From Kryptolebias marmoratus (taxonomy: Eukaryota; Chordata; Actinopteri; Cyprinodontiformes; Rivulidae): a stretch of DNA of 64,000 nucleotides. Where the stretch lies: contig NC_051431.1 in NCBI RefSeq assembly GCF_001649575.2, positions 24,569,382-24,633,381 of the forward strand, in the 5' to 3' direction. Under the pieces are notes generated by a model. It worked only from the letters and a program-made list of their open reading frames with translations. It had not been told where the DNA came from and did not search any database. Within the stretch, counting starts at the first letter, position 1. Every line of letters starts with the position of its first letter. Of the stretch, positions 1 to 17,810 are shown piece after piece. The position numbers and the translations under genes were made by a program.

Positions 1-165
1 AGTTGCTTATGGCTAAATTAGGGTTAGAGTGCGGGGTTTTGATGTCTTCGATGTTTTTCTCTTTCTTACTGTTTATTCATTGTCACATGCTGTTTTTATT
101 TTGTTTTTTAATTATGTAAAGCACCTTGAAATGCCTTGCTGCTGAAATGTGCTATACAAATAAAA

Positions 166-196
<31 letters not shown>
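1..196 (+). repeat. 3' end of an L2/SINE-type retroelement with TTGA tail
   Basis: The segment ends in the common teleost retroelement 3' terminus: a stretch reading 'gcaccttgaaatgcc...gctgaaatgtgctatacaaataaa' (about 120-165), followed by about seven TTGA/TGAT units (166-196). Related termini occur at 13580-13651 and, reversed, at 57103-57176. The element runs off the left window edge. It lies in the sirt2 intron before the first visible exon. Family name is inferred from memory of fish repeats. Confidence 0.65.
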
Positions 197-940
197 TTAT
201 TTCCATTTATTCCCATAAATTTCTGTTAATTCCCATGAAAAGTTTCCAACTCCGAAAATTCCAGGAATTTAGCAACCTTAATTAAAACAATTGAATTGAT
301 GCTGATATAGTGCAGGAGGTTTATAACAGGAGTTATATGTTATTTCTAAGGATATGGTATTAAAGCATTTTTTATATCAAACCCTGATTCTTCAAGTTTT
401 AAGAGTTAATAATCAGTGTACTTGAGGCGATGTCATACACTACAATAACAGGTTTCTCTGCATCTTCATGCAAGTTGTCATGAAATTAAAAAATACGGTA
501 AAATAAAATTAAACATGGTAGAATCGAGCTAGACAGCAGCAGATGGAAAAGTGTAAAAATACTGAGAGAATTTAGACACAATATGGTAACAAAACAGGTA
601 AACTAATAAAGGTGCAAAATGCAAACAGCTCAGTAAAATATAAGAGAGTGTTTATTAAAGTTTATTTTTTATTTTATGCTCAAACGTGGGATATACTTGA
701 GAAAATGTGATGTCAGCGTTAACAAATCAGTTTTTGAATTTGAAGTTTCAGTTGTGTTTTAAAGTCTTAAGGCAGTGCAGACCGTGTGCAGATATTTATT
801 GTGTTTATTTGTTGTATTTAAATGAGTGCTGTCTGCTGAGTTCAGATGTTTTAGAAATAACCAAATGACTCTGTCCCATTTTTCCCATTTTCTAACGTGA
901 ACGTATATTGATCTTGTGTTGTGTTTTTGCTCGTCGCCAG
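197..940 (+). other. sirt2 intron (5' part outside window)
   Basis: AT-rich intronic DNA without recognisable coding sequence. It ends in the acceptor AG at 939-940. The upstream sirt2 exon or exons, including the base completing the split first codon of the exon at 941, were not found here and probably lie left of the window. Confidence 0.6.
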
Positions 941-8411
<7,471 letters not shown>

Positions 8412-9134
8412 CTCAGAGAGCTCCTTATTTTAATACAATCTGATGGAATGATGCCACAGTTTGAAATTTTTGGTTTGGAAGTGGAGCTTCACCGGGAGTC
8501 TGTCACACTCTGATCTCGGAGCATCTAATTCTTCTGAGGGCTTCTCTGTGTTTCATTCTTCTGTTTATTCTGGACCATTTGCACTTTACTAACAATGCTT
8601 TGAGCCTACATCATTCTCAGCTGTGTATCGCTTTCGCAGCGCAGTTCTTACTGCAGCACAGCAGACCGTTTTAGCCACATGTTTGCAGATGTGTTGGAAG
8701 GTGGTTTCTCCACACTACACGTAAATGGAAATGACATGGTTGTGAAGTGGTGTGAGCTGTCGTTCATCAGCACTTGTTTTTATTGAGATTGTGATTTGGA
8801 CTGAAGATAACTGGGCTGTTTTAGATGTCAGGTTTTCCCCGAGCTAAGTCCGGTGAAAGTGTCGCAATGTTTCCATCAGAACGTGAACTTCCTGGTTGGT
8901 GAATTTAGTTACGCTTATAAATTTGGCATCGGGGTGAACGGTTTGGACCTTCAGTCGTGGCTTTTAACCATCTTATTTCTCTGTAGAAAACATCTTTTGA
9001 TTTATAAAACTAAATCTCATCATTATGAGAAACAAACTACACACAATGTGCTAAAAATGGGTTTTACTTTGTCGTCTTAGGAGACCTTGAATGGTTAATT
9101 TCTTTTGTGTATATTTGAATTCAAGAAGAATAAA
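8412..9134 (+). other. sirt2 3' UTR with poly(A) signal
   Basis: After the TGA the sequence has no long open frame. A canonical AATAAA lies at 9129-9134 and is the most likely cleavage signal. A second AATAAA at 9291-9296 could serve as a distal site. Confidence 0.6.
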
Positions 9135-9404
9135 CGGGCGCGGTTGCTAAAAAATGAAGTATTTTAACACACTAAATCAAGACAAACCGTCTGATTGAGC
9201 TGGAAGAAAAAAAAGATTGTGTAATAAAAAATACAAAACTGGTGTGGACAGAGTAACTAACATGCAATAATTATGGATGCATATTCCTTCAATAAATTGT
9301 ACTTTTCTTAAACTGATCAGGTTCATTTTTGTTTGATTTGTTAGAAAAGATGCTGCATTTCTAAAATCTTTTAAACTGCTGCAAAATTTTGAAGCTTACT
9401 TGCT

Positions 9405-9945
9405 TATACAAAAGTATTCACACCCTTGGAGTTCTCTCTGTTTCGTCCTGCTGGAAGGTGAAGCTTTGTCCCGCCCTCGAATCTCCGGAAGACCTAAACA
9501 GATTCCCCTAAAGAGTTTCTCTGTACTTTGTGCTGCGTTTCCGCAGGTCCTGCAGATGAAAGTCATTCCCCCAGCATGATGCTGTCACCACCATGCTTCA
9601 CTGTGGGGAGGTTGTTCCCAGCATTATGAGTGGTGTTCGTTTTGCTCCAGACATGATGTTGTTCTTGATGGCCTAAATGCTTCTTCCACATGTTTGAGGA
9701 GTCTCTAGAATGCCTTTCTTTTTATTTTTTATCAACATTTTTTTTCCTGCCACTCTTCCATGAAGCCCAGCTCTGTGCAGCTTATAGTGGTCCTGTAGAC
9801 AGACCCTCCCGTCTCTGCAGAAGAGACTCCGACGAGCTCTTTGTGTCCCAGTTCATTCTGACTCTCCCAGTTTATGAAGGCATCAGGCTTTTTTTCACTG
9901 GCCAGCAGAAGTACTGGTGTTGCTGATTATTTAGACAGAAGAACA
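9405..9945 (-). mobile_element. Tc1/mariner-type transposon relic
   Basis: The stretch starts with 'aaaagtattcacacccttgg' and continues through text familiar from decayed fish Tc1-like elements ('agcatgatgctgtcaccacc', 'atgcttcactgtgggga', 'gccactcttccatgaagccc'). The order suggests antisense orientation. No intact transposase frame survives. It fills most of the spacer between the sirt2 poly(A) signal and the first candidate rinl exon. Confidence 0.6.
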
Positions 9946-10055
9946 AGACCTGTCGTGCTTTGTTATATTTGCTACAATCAGTTTAGTACCAGTGGGTTTG
10001 AATTTAGCCTCACAGTAAAGATAGATATTCGACTGATTGGTCAGCCGTTGCGCAG

Positions 10056-11238
10056 ATGAAGTAGTTGGCGAGTTTGACAGTATCTTGTCTTCTTGCCATG
10101 GAAATTGTGACCTATCAACAACACCTCGGTGTGTGGTTTCCGTAACAGGCAGACCTGTTGAAGAACAAACCATCCAGCCTTCACGTACACGTCGAAAAAT
10201 AGCCTCGACACCTGCCCCTCTATCACCGCCTTCTACAATAAAAGCATCTCAGACTGAAGTTCATGTGTTCGAGCTTCTTCCTCCGGTGCAGAGGTTAGTC
10301 TGTTGTATTTAAGATGACAGATAATTTCAGTATGTGAACTCTGAAGACAGTAAAAGTCACCATCGCTCAGCAGAATACAGGCAGAGCTGCAGCCACACAC
10401 TGAAAATAGTCACACGTTGCTCTATAGAGAACACGCAGTGTCTTTTCACTGTTTGCATTGTGCGCAGAGTTTGGTTAACCGCAGGCTGCCTGAAGGAAAG
10501 GGGAGGGGAAGAGAAGCTGCAGTGACATTTTTCTAACAGAAATTGAAACTGCATTAAATGCCAGCATGAACAGGAAACAGAAGAGGAAGAAGACCATGGC
10601 ATGCCAGGAGTACGAGCAACCGGCTGAGTTTTGAAATGCTGAAATTTTGACATGTTACATTAGGGAACTTCTTGAGGATGTTTCAGAGAAGAAAGTGAAC
10701 TTCCTGTTTTAGCCCTGGTGGTATTTTGAGCCCTGAAGCAACCATTTGCAGTGTACCAAAAAAAAAAAACAACCAAAGAGTTCAAGAGGGAGAAGACAGC
10801 AATGTGTGCAGAAAATACTGAATAGAGAAAGGAAGGACAACACATGTGAGTACGCAACATAAAAGCTCATTTTTTCTGTCTTTTTCTGAATTTTTTAATA
10901 TTTTAATGTCTTTATTCAACATGATCAAATACTACAACATTTTTTTTTATAATTTTATCAGTCTTTGAGCTTAGAAACACCAGAATTTCCTTGGTTATGA
11001 TCAAACTTACACATGGCCGGTTTGTGTCCAGCCGTGAATCATACTGAAACGTGTCCTCATGTTGGCATCCAGGGCCTTTCACAGTTCGGTTAATGGGACT
11101 ACAGCCATCCCCTGGAGGAGCAGCAGGAGGAGACTGTCCCTCCTGGAGCAGCTGAGGGCGTGTCAGGAGGCCTGGTGTCCCAGGACGCCCTGGGACAGAG
11201 AGGAGGTCCAGGCTGTCCTCCGTGGGACACCTGCTGGG
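10056..11238 (+). CDS. rinl: Candidate N-terminal coding exons of rinl (10056-10293 and 11085-11238)
   Basis: Exon 11085-11238 is well supported. It reads SLLEQLRACQEAW...EEVQAVLRGTPAG, the lead-in of a RIN-family SH2 domain, and ends GGG|GTAAGA in phase 0, exactly joining the next exon at 17811 (SFLVLRDS). Exon 10056-10293 is tentative. It is an open frame rich in Ser/Pro/Thr (CVVSVTGRP..., FELLPPVQ) ending CAG AG|GTTAGT. Its two-base carry fits the first base of the exon at 11085 to give one uninterrupted frame. The start codon was not found: no in-frame Met exists in the first exon, so either an upstream exon exists or the 5' boundary is wrong. An alternative acceptor for the second exon lies at 11071-11072. 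Confidence 0.55.
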
Positions 11239-11357
11239 GTAAGAGAAACTCGTTATGCTCTTAACGAGGGAGAATTCAAAAAGTTAAATATCAGATCCAT
11301 TTTTAAATTAAAGGCCCAGCGCCCCTTGATGAAATGCATGTCACCCGCTGCCTTTGT

Positions 11358-11735
11358 TGTCAGAGACGAGAACTAAGGTCGTCTAATGCTGAGAAATCGA
11401 GTTGTAGCTATTATGGTCCAGATAACGTACAGAATCTCATGTGATATTGCAGTATCTCAGGTGATCTGTTGGGGCTTGGAGTATGTGTTGTGAACGTCTG
11501 CTACTACTGCGGCAGATTTTAGCTCGGTATCTGTAAAATTGACCGAGTTACGGCCGTTTTTGTGTTGGATAAAGTCGATGTACTGTAGCAGCCATCGAGA
11601 ATCGGATTGACTCCAAAAGTTAATCCGATGAAGATGTGCATCCAGTGATTACTCTCTGAGAGTTTTATTAAAATTTGTTCTGTGGTTCATGTGATATTTT
11701 GCCAACGGTACGGCCAAACAAGCACACACACACAC
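11358..11735 (-). repeat. Dispersed repeat family R, copy 1
   Basis: In reverse orientation this matches the family that includes 'gcaaaatatctcacgaacca', 'ttttggagtcaaccc', 'aagatggctgccac' and 'tcaaggtttgaccaaaa'. It ends near a short CA microsatellite at 11725-11740. Class unknown. Confidence 0.65.
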
Positions 11736-12059
11736 ACAAACAAGCTACAATAAATATTTATATTTAAAAAGGGTTTTCCTAGTTATTTGAAAACCATAAG
11801 ATCTGAACATTTCAATTTACTTCCTTCAATGGACTTTATAAAAAAGTGAAGCTCCTGTAACATTTAACAATGAAAAAAATCAATGATTTTTTTTTTATTG
11901 ATTACAAGTAACATCTCATGTTTTAGGTTTTGTTTGAAGAAAATAAAAAAAATAATTGCTGAGGAAATGATGCCACTTCATCTTTAAAGCTTCGACTGTC
12001 AAATTTTTCAGATCGTCTGTTAATTGCCCGCTGCCAAAAGGCAAAAAGCAGAAGATAAT

Positions 12060-12885
12060 GTTTTTGTGTGTGTCTGTTTGTTAGCAAAATATCTCACAAA
12101 CCACGGGATGAATTTGAATGAGGCTTGCAGGAAGTAATCATTAGATGTACATCTACGGCTTCTTATCTCTGCAAAGGAAGTTGTGTTTCTGTAGTGTTGG
12201 TTGGTTTGTCCGTCCGTCTGTTTGCAAGATTACTTAAAAACGCCACGATGATTGCTTCTAGTTAGCTTTACAACCCAGTTCAAGATGGCTGCCACATCCA
12301 ACTGACCTTAAAAAACACAAAATCGCTATAACCCTTGTCAATTTTACAGATGCTGACCTAAAATTTGGTGTGGTAGTAGCTGAGAGTCATCCCCAATGTA
12401 TACTCTGAGCACTAACTGATGGCACAAGACCTAATTTTAAAACTTTGACAATAAATATTGGAGTCAATGCTGACTGTTTGTTAAGAAAAGATCTCGTGAA
12501 CTTCCCGACAGATTTTAACAAAGCCTTCAGAAGGTGATCACTGGATGTGCCTCTGCAACCTATCAACGTTTGGAGTCAGTTCAAGATGGTTGCCACAGCT
12601 AATTGACAATAACCAATGCAGAAATGACTAACTATAATCAGTTTTAAAGATGTTGAGCTAAAATCTGACATGGTAGAAGCTGAAGCCATTTGCAACACAT
12701 GAGTGAGACAACTCGCAATGTCACGTGAGATCGCAGGTAGCCTTATTTTCAAGGTTTGACCAAAACGGCTACAACACTGTCATTCCCCAACAAAATATCA
12801 TCTCAGTCTAAAACCGGCGTGAAATGCGGCAGAGCAATATGCTTTCCTTCAAGGAATGTTATGCCTTTAAGATGAGATGATTTGG
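12060..12885 (+). repeat. Dispersed repeat family R, copy 2 (two internal modules)
   Basis: Two successive related modules (about 12060-12450 and 12465-12885). Each begins with a 'tgtttgttaagaaaatctc'-like motif and runs through 'ttcaagatggctgccac' and a 'ggtagaagctga' segment. The right end carries the motif 'tttccttcaaggaatg' seen in other copies. No open frame is conserved. Confidence 0.7.
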
Positions 12886-12954
12886 ATCCTGAAAAGGTTT
12901 GGAAAGCTCATCTTTAATGACAACAGCTCACACTGGAATCTGTCCAGCTTTACT

Positions 12955-13651
12955 CACTAATTATTTATTTATTTATTTATTTTTCCTGATTCTTCTCTCA
13001 CAGTTTATCTTAGTCTGTTCAGCTGAGGTTCTTACATCATAGTTTAGTTTATGTTCGCTTATTATATCTTAGTTTGTTTGTTTATTTCAGTGTGACTTAG
13101 TCAATTTTATTCTGCCTTTGCTTGTTTAAACTTATTTTAGTTTGCGTGGCTAAGCTTATTTTATGTTTTAGTTTAGTTTACCCGTGTTTTAGATCTTTTT
13201 TTTTCCTGACACCTTTTGTTGGCCTTTTATCAAAATGGTTTTAACTCTTAGTTTGCCTTCTGGTACCTTTAGTTTAGGTTAGACTAATCTTAGCTTCATT
13301 TCTGATCTGTTCAGCTGAGGTTTTTAAATCCGGGTTTAGTTTATGTTAGATTATTATCAGTTTATTATATCTTAGTTTAGTTTTCCTCAGTTTATCTTTA
13401 GTATGACTTAGTGTGACTTGTTTTAGATAAGTTTAGCTTTTTACATCCTAGTTTCCTAGCTTAGTTTTCATCTGTTTATGTTACTTTTGCTCATCTATTT
13501 TATTTAGATTATCTTAGCTCAAGTTTTAGATAAGTTTAGTTTAGTTTTTTTTTATTGTTGTGTGTATTTTTGTGTTTTCATGATGTACAGCACTTTGAAC
13601 CACCTTCTTGCTGAAAAGTGCTGTATAAATAAATTTGACTTGACTTGACTT
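12955..13651 (+). repeat. TTAGTTTA-rich retroelement with L2-like terminus
   Basis: Degenerate 'tttagtttag' / 'cttatattt' modules lead into the terminus 'cagcactttgaaccaccttc...gtgctgtataaataaa' and a (TTGAC)n tail. An inverted relative lies at 57103-57660. Confidence 0.65.
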
Positions 13652-13724
13652 AATCAATCAGTCTGAGTTCATCCATGTGCTCCTTCAGGGGTCACTGTCA
13701 TTTAACAAGTAAATGGCCTGCATT

Positions 13725-13855
13725 GTAAATGGTAAATGGCTTGCTCTTCTATAGTGCTTTATCTGTTCTAAGGACCCCAAAGTGCTTCACACTACAGTCA
13801 GTCATTCATCCATTCATCCACACATTGATGTTGCACTGATGTTGGTAAGTTACAT
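13725..13855 (+). repeat. SINE-like dispersed repeat fragment
   Basis: 'ggtaaatggcttgctcttct...ctaaggaccccaaagtgc...cattcatccattcatccac' resembles a repeat common in teleost genomes. It is truncated by the adjacent LINE. Confidence 0.45.
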
Positions 13856-14755
13856 TAAGATAAGATAAGATAAGATAAGAACTTTATTGATGCCACAGGA
13901 AATTGTTGTGCCAGGGTTATAGTACAAAGGTGCATGCACAAGGAATCACACAAAATATAAAAATAGCATAGTATATACAAATAACAAAGAGGTATAAAAA
14001 ATACCAGCAATTAAAGATGCGAAACTGGTGAGGTAAACATTAAAGTGTTGAATGTAGTGCGGGATTCATTTTTATTGCCCTATGTGTAGAAAGGGGAGGA
14101 GTTGAAAAGTTTGATAGCCACAGGGAGGAAGGACTTCTGGTGGCGTTCTGTGGACTGAAGGTGCTGCGGTAGGAGTCCAGTGTGGCATGCAGGGGGTGTG
14201 ACTCGATGTTCAGGCTCTGATCTGGAGCAGTTTCCTCAGCATCTTCTGCTCAGACACCTCTGCCAGAGACTGCAGCTCCACTCCCAGAACAGAGCCAACT
14301 TATCGAGTCTGTTGGCATCAGCTGTCTTCACCCTGCTGCCCCAGCACACCACAGCGTAGAAGATGGTGCTAGGGACCACTGAGTGGTAAAACATCTGCAG
14401 CATGGCCCTGAATACATTAAAAGACCTGAGTCTCCTCAGAAGAAAAAGGCAACTCTGCCCTTTCTTGTAGAGGGCATTGGTTTAGCTGTCCAGTCCAGTT
14501 TATTATCGAAGTGGACCCCCAGGTACTTGTAGCAGTCCACAATATCCACCTCAGTACCCTTGATGTTGATCGGGTTGGGGAGGGTGCTCGCCTTCTTGTA
14601 GTCCACCCGCATTGTAGCCTCAGCTGCCCCGAGGCAGGCTGACAGAAATGAGGCTGCCATTACACCGGCGCCACTGAGCCCTCTGACCACCACGACGTGT
14701 TTGTCATCTGTTCCAGCCTTGTTTACCTCCGAGTTCAACTCTTTCTTTTTTAAGG
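13856..14755 (-). mobile_element. L2/CR1-type LINE fragment (3' end of reverse transcriptase ORF)
   Basis: The left boundary is a (AAGAT)n tail at 13856-13881, followed by 'actttattgatgcc'. On the minus strand the sequence decodes, with frameshifts and stops, to the end of a LINE reverse transcriptase. An uninterrupted piece at about 14436-14738 includes VDYKKASTLPNPINI...VDCYKYLGVHFDNKLDW; further downstream come remnants of 'FYAVVCWGS' and 'SFLPVAIKLFNSSP'. The element is 5' truncated and inactive. Confidence 0.85.
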
Positions 14756-15260
14756 CTCATCCGTTTGTTTCTGAAAGGTAACTGAAACTGACTCTTAGGT
14801 GTCGCTGATGTCTCTGATATCGACCTGTTTGCCCTGAAGTGAAGAAGCTGACGAATAATTATGCACATATAAAGTGTTGACCACCTTCAGAAGGTTCCTC
14901 CTTAATTTGACCAGAAATTAAAACCAACATCAGCTCCCAGGATTACAAACGACCATAAAAACAAAACAAAAAAATCAGCTCTGAACCTTCACTTGTTCAA
15001 TGTACAAAGTGTACAAATCCGGGCTTTTTGTAGAAGAAAATATTTAAACCTCACAGTGACAAAAGTCTCTTTCAAAGTTTTGAACAAGTTTGGAAAGGTG
15101 CAGAAAAAAGGTTTAGCCATCGTCAGTGTTTCCCACAGCTCCCATACATCCTCCTCTTCTGCTTCCTCGCTCCTGTTAGTCATTTCTGTGCAGCTCAGCT
15201 CACAGTGGATGAGGGTCAGCTCTTTTGCTGCTTCTACAGTCCAGTGTTTTCTGCGGTGAG

Positions 15261-15578
15261 GAAACTTGTACATGTGTCAGAAATAAAATTAAAAAAAAAA
15301 AAAAAAAAGAAATGCTTGCACATGAAAGCAGTTCCCTTTTCTGTCTCCGAACACAACAGAGGGCTTTCAGGCGGCTGAATGCAGAAGTAGCTGTGAATAA
15401 AAAGCGTGCTCGTATCGGGGAAACTTGTACATGTGTCAGAAATAAAATTAAAAAAAAAAAAAAAAAAGAAATGCTTGCACATGAAAGCAGTTCCCTTTTC
15501 TGTCTCCGAACACAACAGAGGGCTTTCAGGCGGCTGAATGCAGAAGTAGCTGTGAATAAAAAGCGTGCTCGTATCGGG
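15261..15578 (+). repeat. Perfect tandem duplication, 2 x 159 bp
   Basis: Positions 15261-15419 are repeated at 15420-15578 with no difference that I can find, including an identical 18-base A tract. The duplication boundaries share the short sequence GGAAA. It lies in rinl intron DNA and produces artificial long frames on both strands. Confidence 0.95.
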
Positions 15579-16744
15579 GAAATGACATTTCAAAATGGAT
15601 ATTTCAGCTGCAAAGACACACTGTGAGTAGCAAACTGAAATGCATTTGTGTGTTGGGTTATTTGAAAACCGTGACAATCAGCCAATTTACTGAGACATGC
15701 AAAACACTAACTGGCAGCATCACATCACTGATCCACGATGGTGGAGGAAGGATGAGGATTTGTTTTTTCTCTTTTTTGTTTTTGGAAGCTTAAAACTGGT
15801 GCTATGTTGTGGAGGTTGTAGTCGGACTTGTGTGATGTCTTCAAACACTGAACTAAGAAATGACTGCATATTTCAGCTCGATGTGAAGGACAGGCTGTGA
15901 CTCACTTTTGGCTTCGCCGTCTCGCTGCACATCTGTGTTCAAAGTTTAGTGACTGAGTGAACTTATTTCTGTTCACACTGAGCCCGTAAGCCACTTCCTG
16001 TGTGTCTTTATTAACTTGTGCACTGTGCTGAGTGAGAACAATTCTGGTTGTGGTGTACTGTGACCGAAGCATTGCTTAGGACTGACAGGGCTTTGTTTTA
16101 CACAAGTTCACTGTGACTCAACCAGCTGCCTCGCTCTCTGTCTGCCTCCTGCTTCCAGAAAAGGAAATGTGATATCATTAACAATCTCTGAAAGCAGCAT
16201 CGATGCAGTCGAAGCACAGTTTGATGTTGAAAGCGAACGGTGAAAATGTCCAAACGCTTCCCTAGTCGTTCATGAACGTCTCTGTTTTAAAGTGAGTAAT
16301 ACCAGCACAAAGCAGGCTCTGAAACTCATTAAACTTTCCACCTTTTTTTTTTATTAACATCGTCTATAACTAAGAAAGCAGCAGCTGTCATCACAGTTTG
16401 ATTCAAATGTTCCCACATCCTGATTGGTGAGCAGAACGGTGACATCATTTTTCAGATCTCGACCCATAAACCGCTTCTCAGGAACAAGATTACACTCACA
16501 CGAACTTTAAAGTTACCGTCAATGACAAGGCCATGTTAGAAATGCAACCTTGTTAATCTTGTTCTTGTTATCTGCTGCAAATAAAAATGAGAAAAAAAGA
16601 ACTTACTAAGAGAGCGAATAAAACGAAATGAATGTTTATGATCCAGTCATTTATGTCTCATTTAATTCAAAGCCGTCTGAGATGCCTGTCTTATCACAGC
16701 TTGACACAAATCAGAATCTGAGTCAGTAACGGGTTTGAAAGAAG

Positions 16745-17215
16745 ACAAAGATTTTGATGTATGAACTATGTAGGAAGTGTTAAATTTGTGGGAGTAAAAA
16801 CAAGTTTGTTTGCAAATAATCTTGGAAAGTTTGACAGCTCAGAAGTTACTGTGACATCATCTCACCAAGGTAAACTAAAATCATCAAAATTCAAAAAACC
16901 CAAACTGTGACTGTGTAAAAACTGCTGAAGATATCAAAATGCCTGTCCAGTCAAAGTCTAACTTTCTGTGACCCGTTTAAACTGAATGATGTTTCTGCTG
17001 TAAGATAGTCCTTGGCTGTAGGGAGGGCTGGGCTTCCTCACTCGTTTGGCCAAAATCTCATTATTGTGTTTGAAGGAAAGTATCTGCAGTTTTTTGAAAA
17101 GCCTGTCTACACTGTGCAAGGCTCTATTACTAAAAGTCAGCACATTATTCCACATCTGAACATTTTAAAATATTTTTTTCTCAAGCTGCTGGAGACTTGG
17201 TGAATCAAAAGGTAA
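16745..17215 (+). repeat. Dispersed repeat family S, copy 1
   Basis: Shares 'ctttctgtgacccgttt', 'gaatgatgtttct', 'caaaatct/gctattattg' and 'gaagtgttaaatttgtggga' segments with the copies at 45375-45960 (same strand) and 61560-61960 (opposite strand). Class unknown. Confidence 0.6.
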
Positions 17216-17810
17216 AGGAAAGGTTTACTGTAAAGGTACACAGAGCTGAGATGAACCACAGATGAAACATTCTTGTCAAGCTGCTCAATTAAAAACTGAG
17301 GCTAAGTTTTTTAGAAACATGATTTAAAAGAAACTGTTTTAAAACAAAAAAAAAACAAGCTTCGCTTACTGTTTGCTTTAATTGTTTTCAGTCATATTAT
17401 GTATGTCTTCATTGAGCCAAGTTTACTCACTAAAATATAAATATATAGATTTATGGATCCTTAGTGTTGTGGGTGCCACTATAACAAGACAGAGTGGAAA
17501 CTAAAAGATCTGGAGCCACATTCAGCCCCTGTGGACTCATATCAGCAACAAACCGCAGCTCTTATCAACCCTCAGAGACGAGCTGCGTCTGTCATACGGA
17601 TCAAATCGACCCTTTTCACAAAAATCCTGATGCAGGCTTCAAAAACCTCCTTCTGAAATCGTCAATGCCACCTCTCTGTGTTGTGTCTGGTTGCCGTGGA
17701 GCCAAGCTGTGTGGTCTGTCAGCGTGAACATTTGGGAGAAAATGTCTTCCTGCTCAGCAGGCCGCAGTCACACTTCAGGCGGCTAAATGAGTCACTTTGT
17801 TTTTTTGCAG

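Larger units (their letters stand above)
11239..17810 (+). other. Large rinl intron, repeat-filled
   Basis: A 6.6-kb intron between the SH2 lead-in exon and the FLVL exon. It contains two copies of repeat family R (11358-11735 minus, 12060-12885 plus), a TTAGTTTA-rich retroelement (12955-13651), SINE-like debris (13725-13855), a minus-strand LINE 3' end (13856-14755), a perfect 159-bp tandem duplication (15261-15578) and one copy of repeat family S (16745-17215). The remaining parts (14760-15250, 15600-16740, 17216-17810) show nothing recognisable. Confidence 0.7.

Noticed and set aside
15225..15677. Long open frames on both strands with internal repeats
   Set aside because: They arise from the 159-bp tandem duplication, whose length is a multiple of three. 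The encoded text is low-complexity Lys or Phe runs and lies in a rinl intron.
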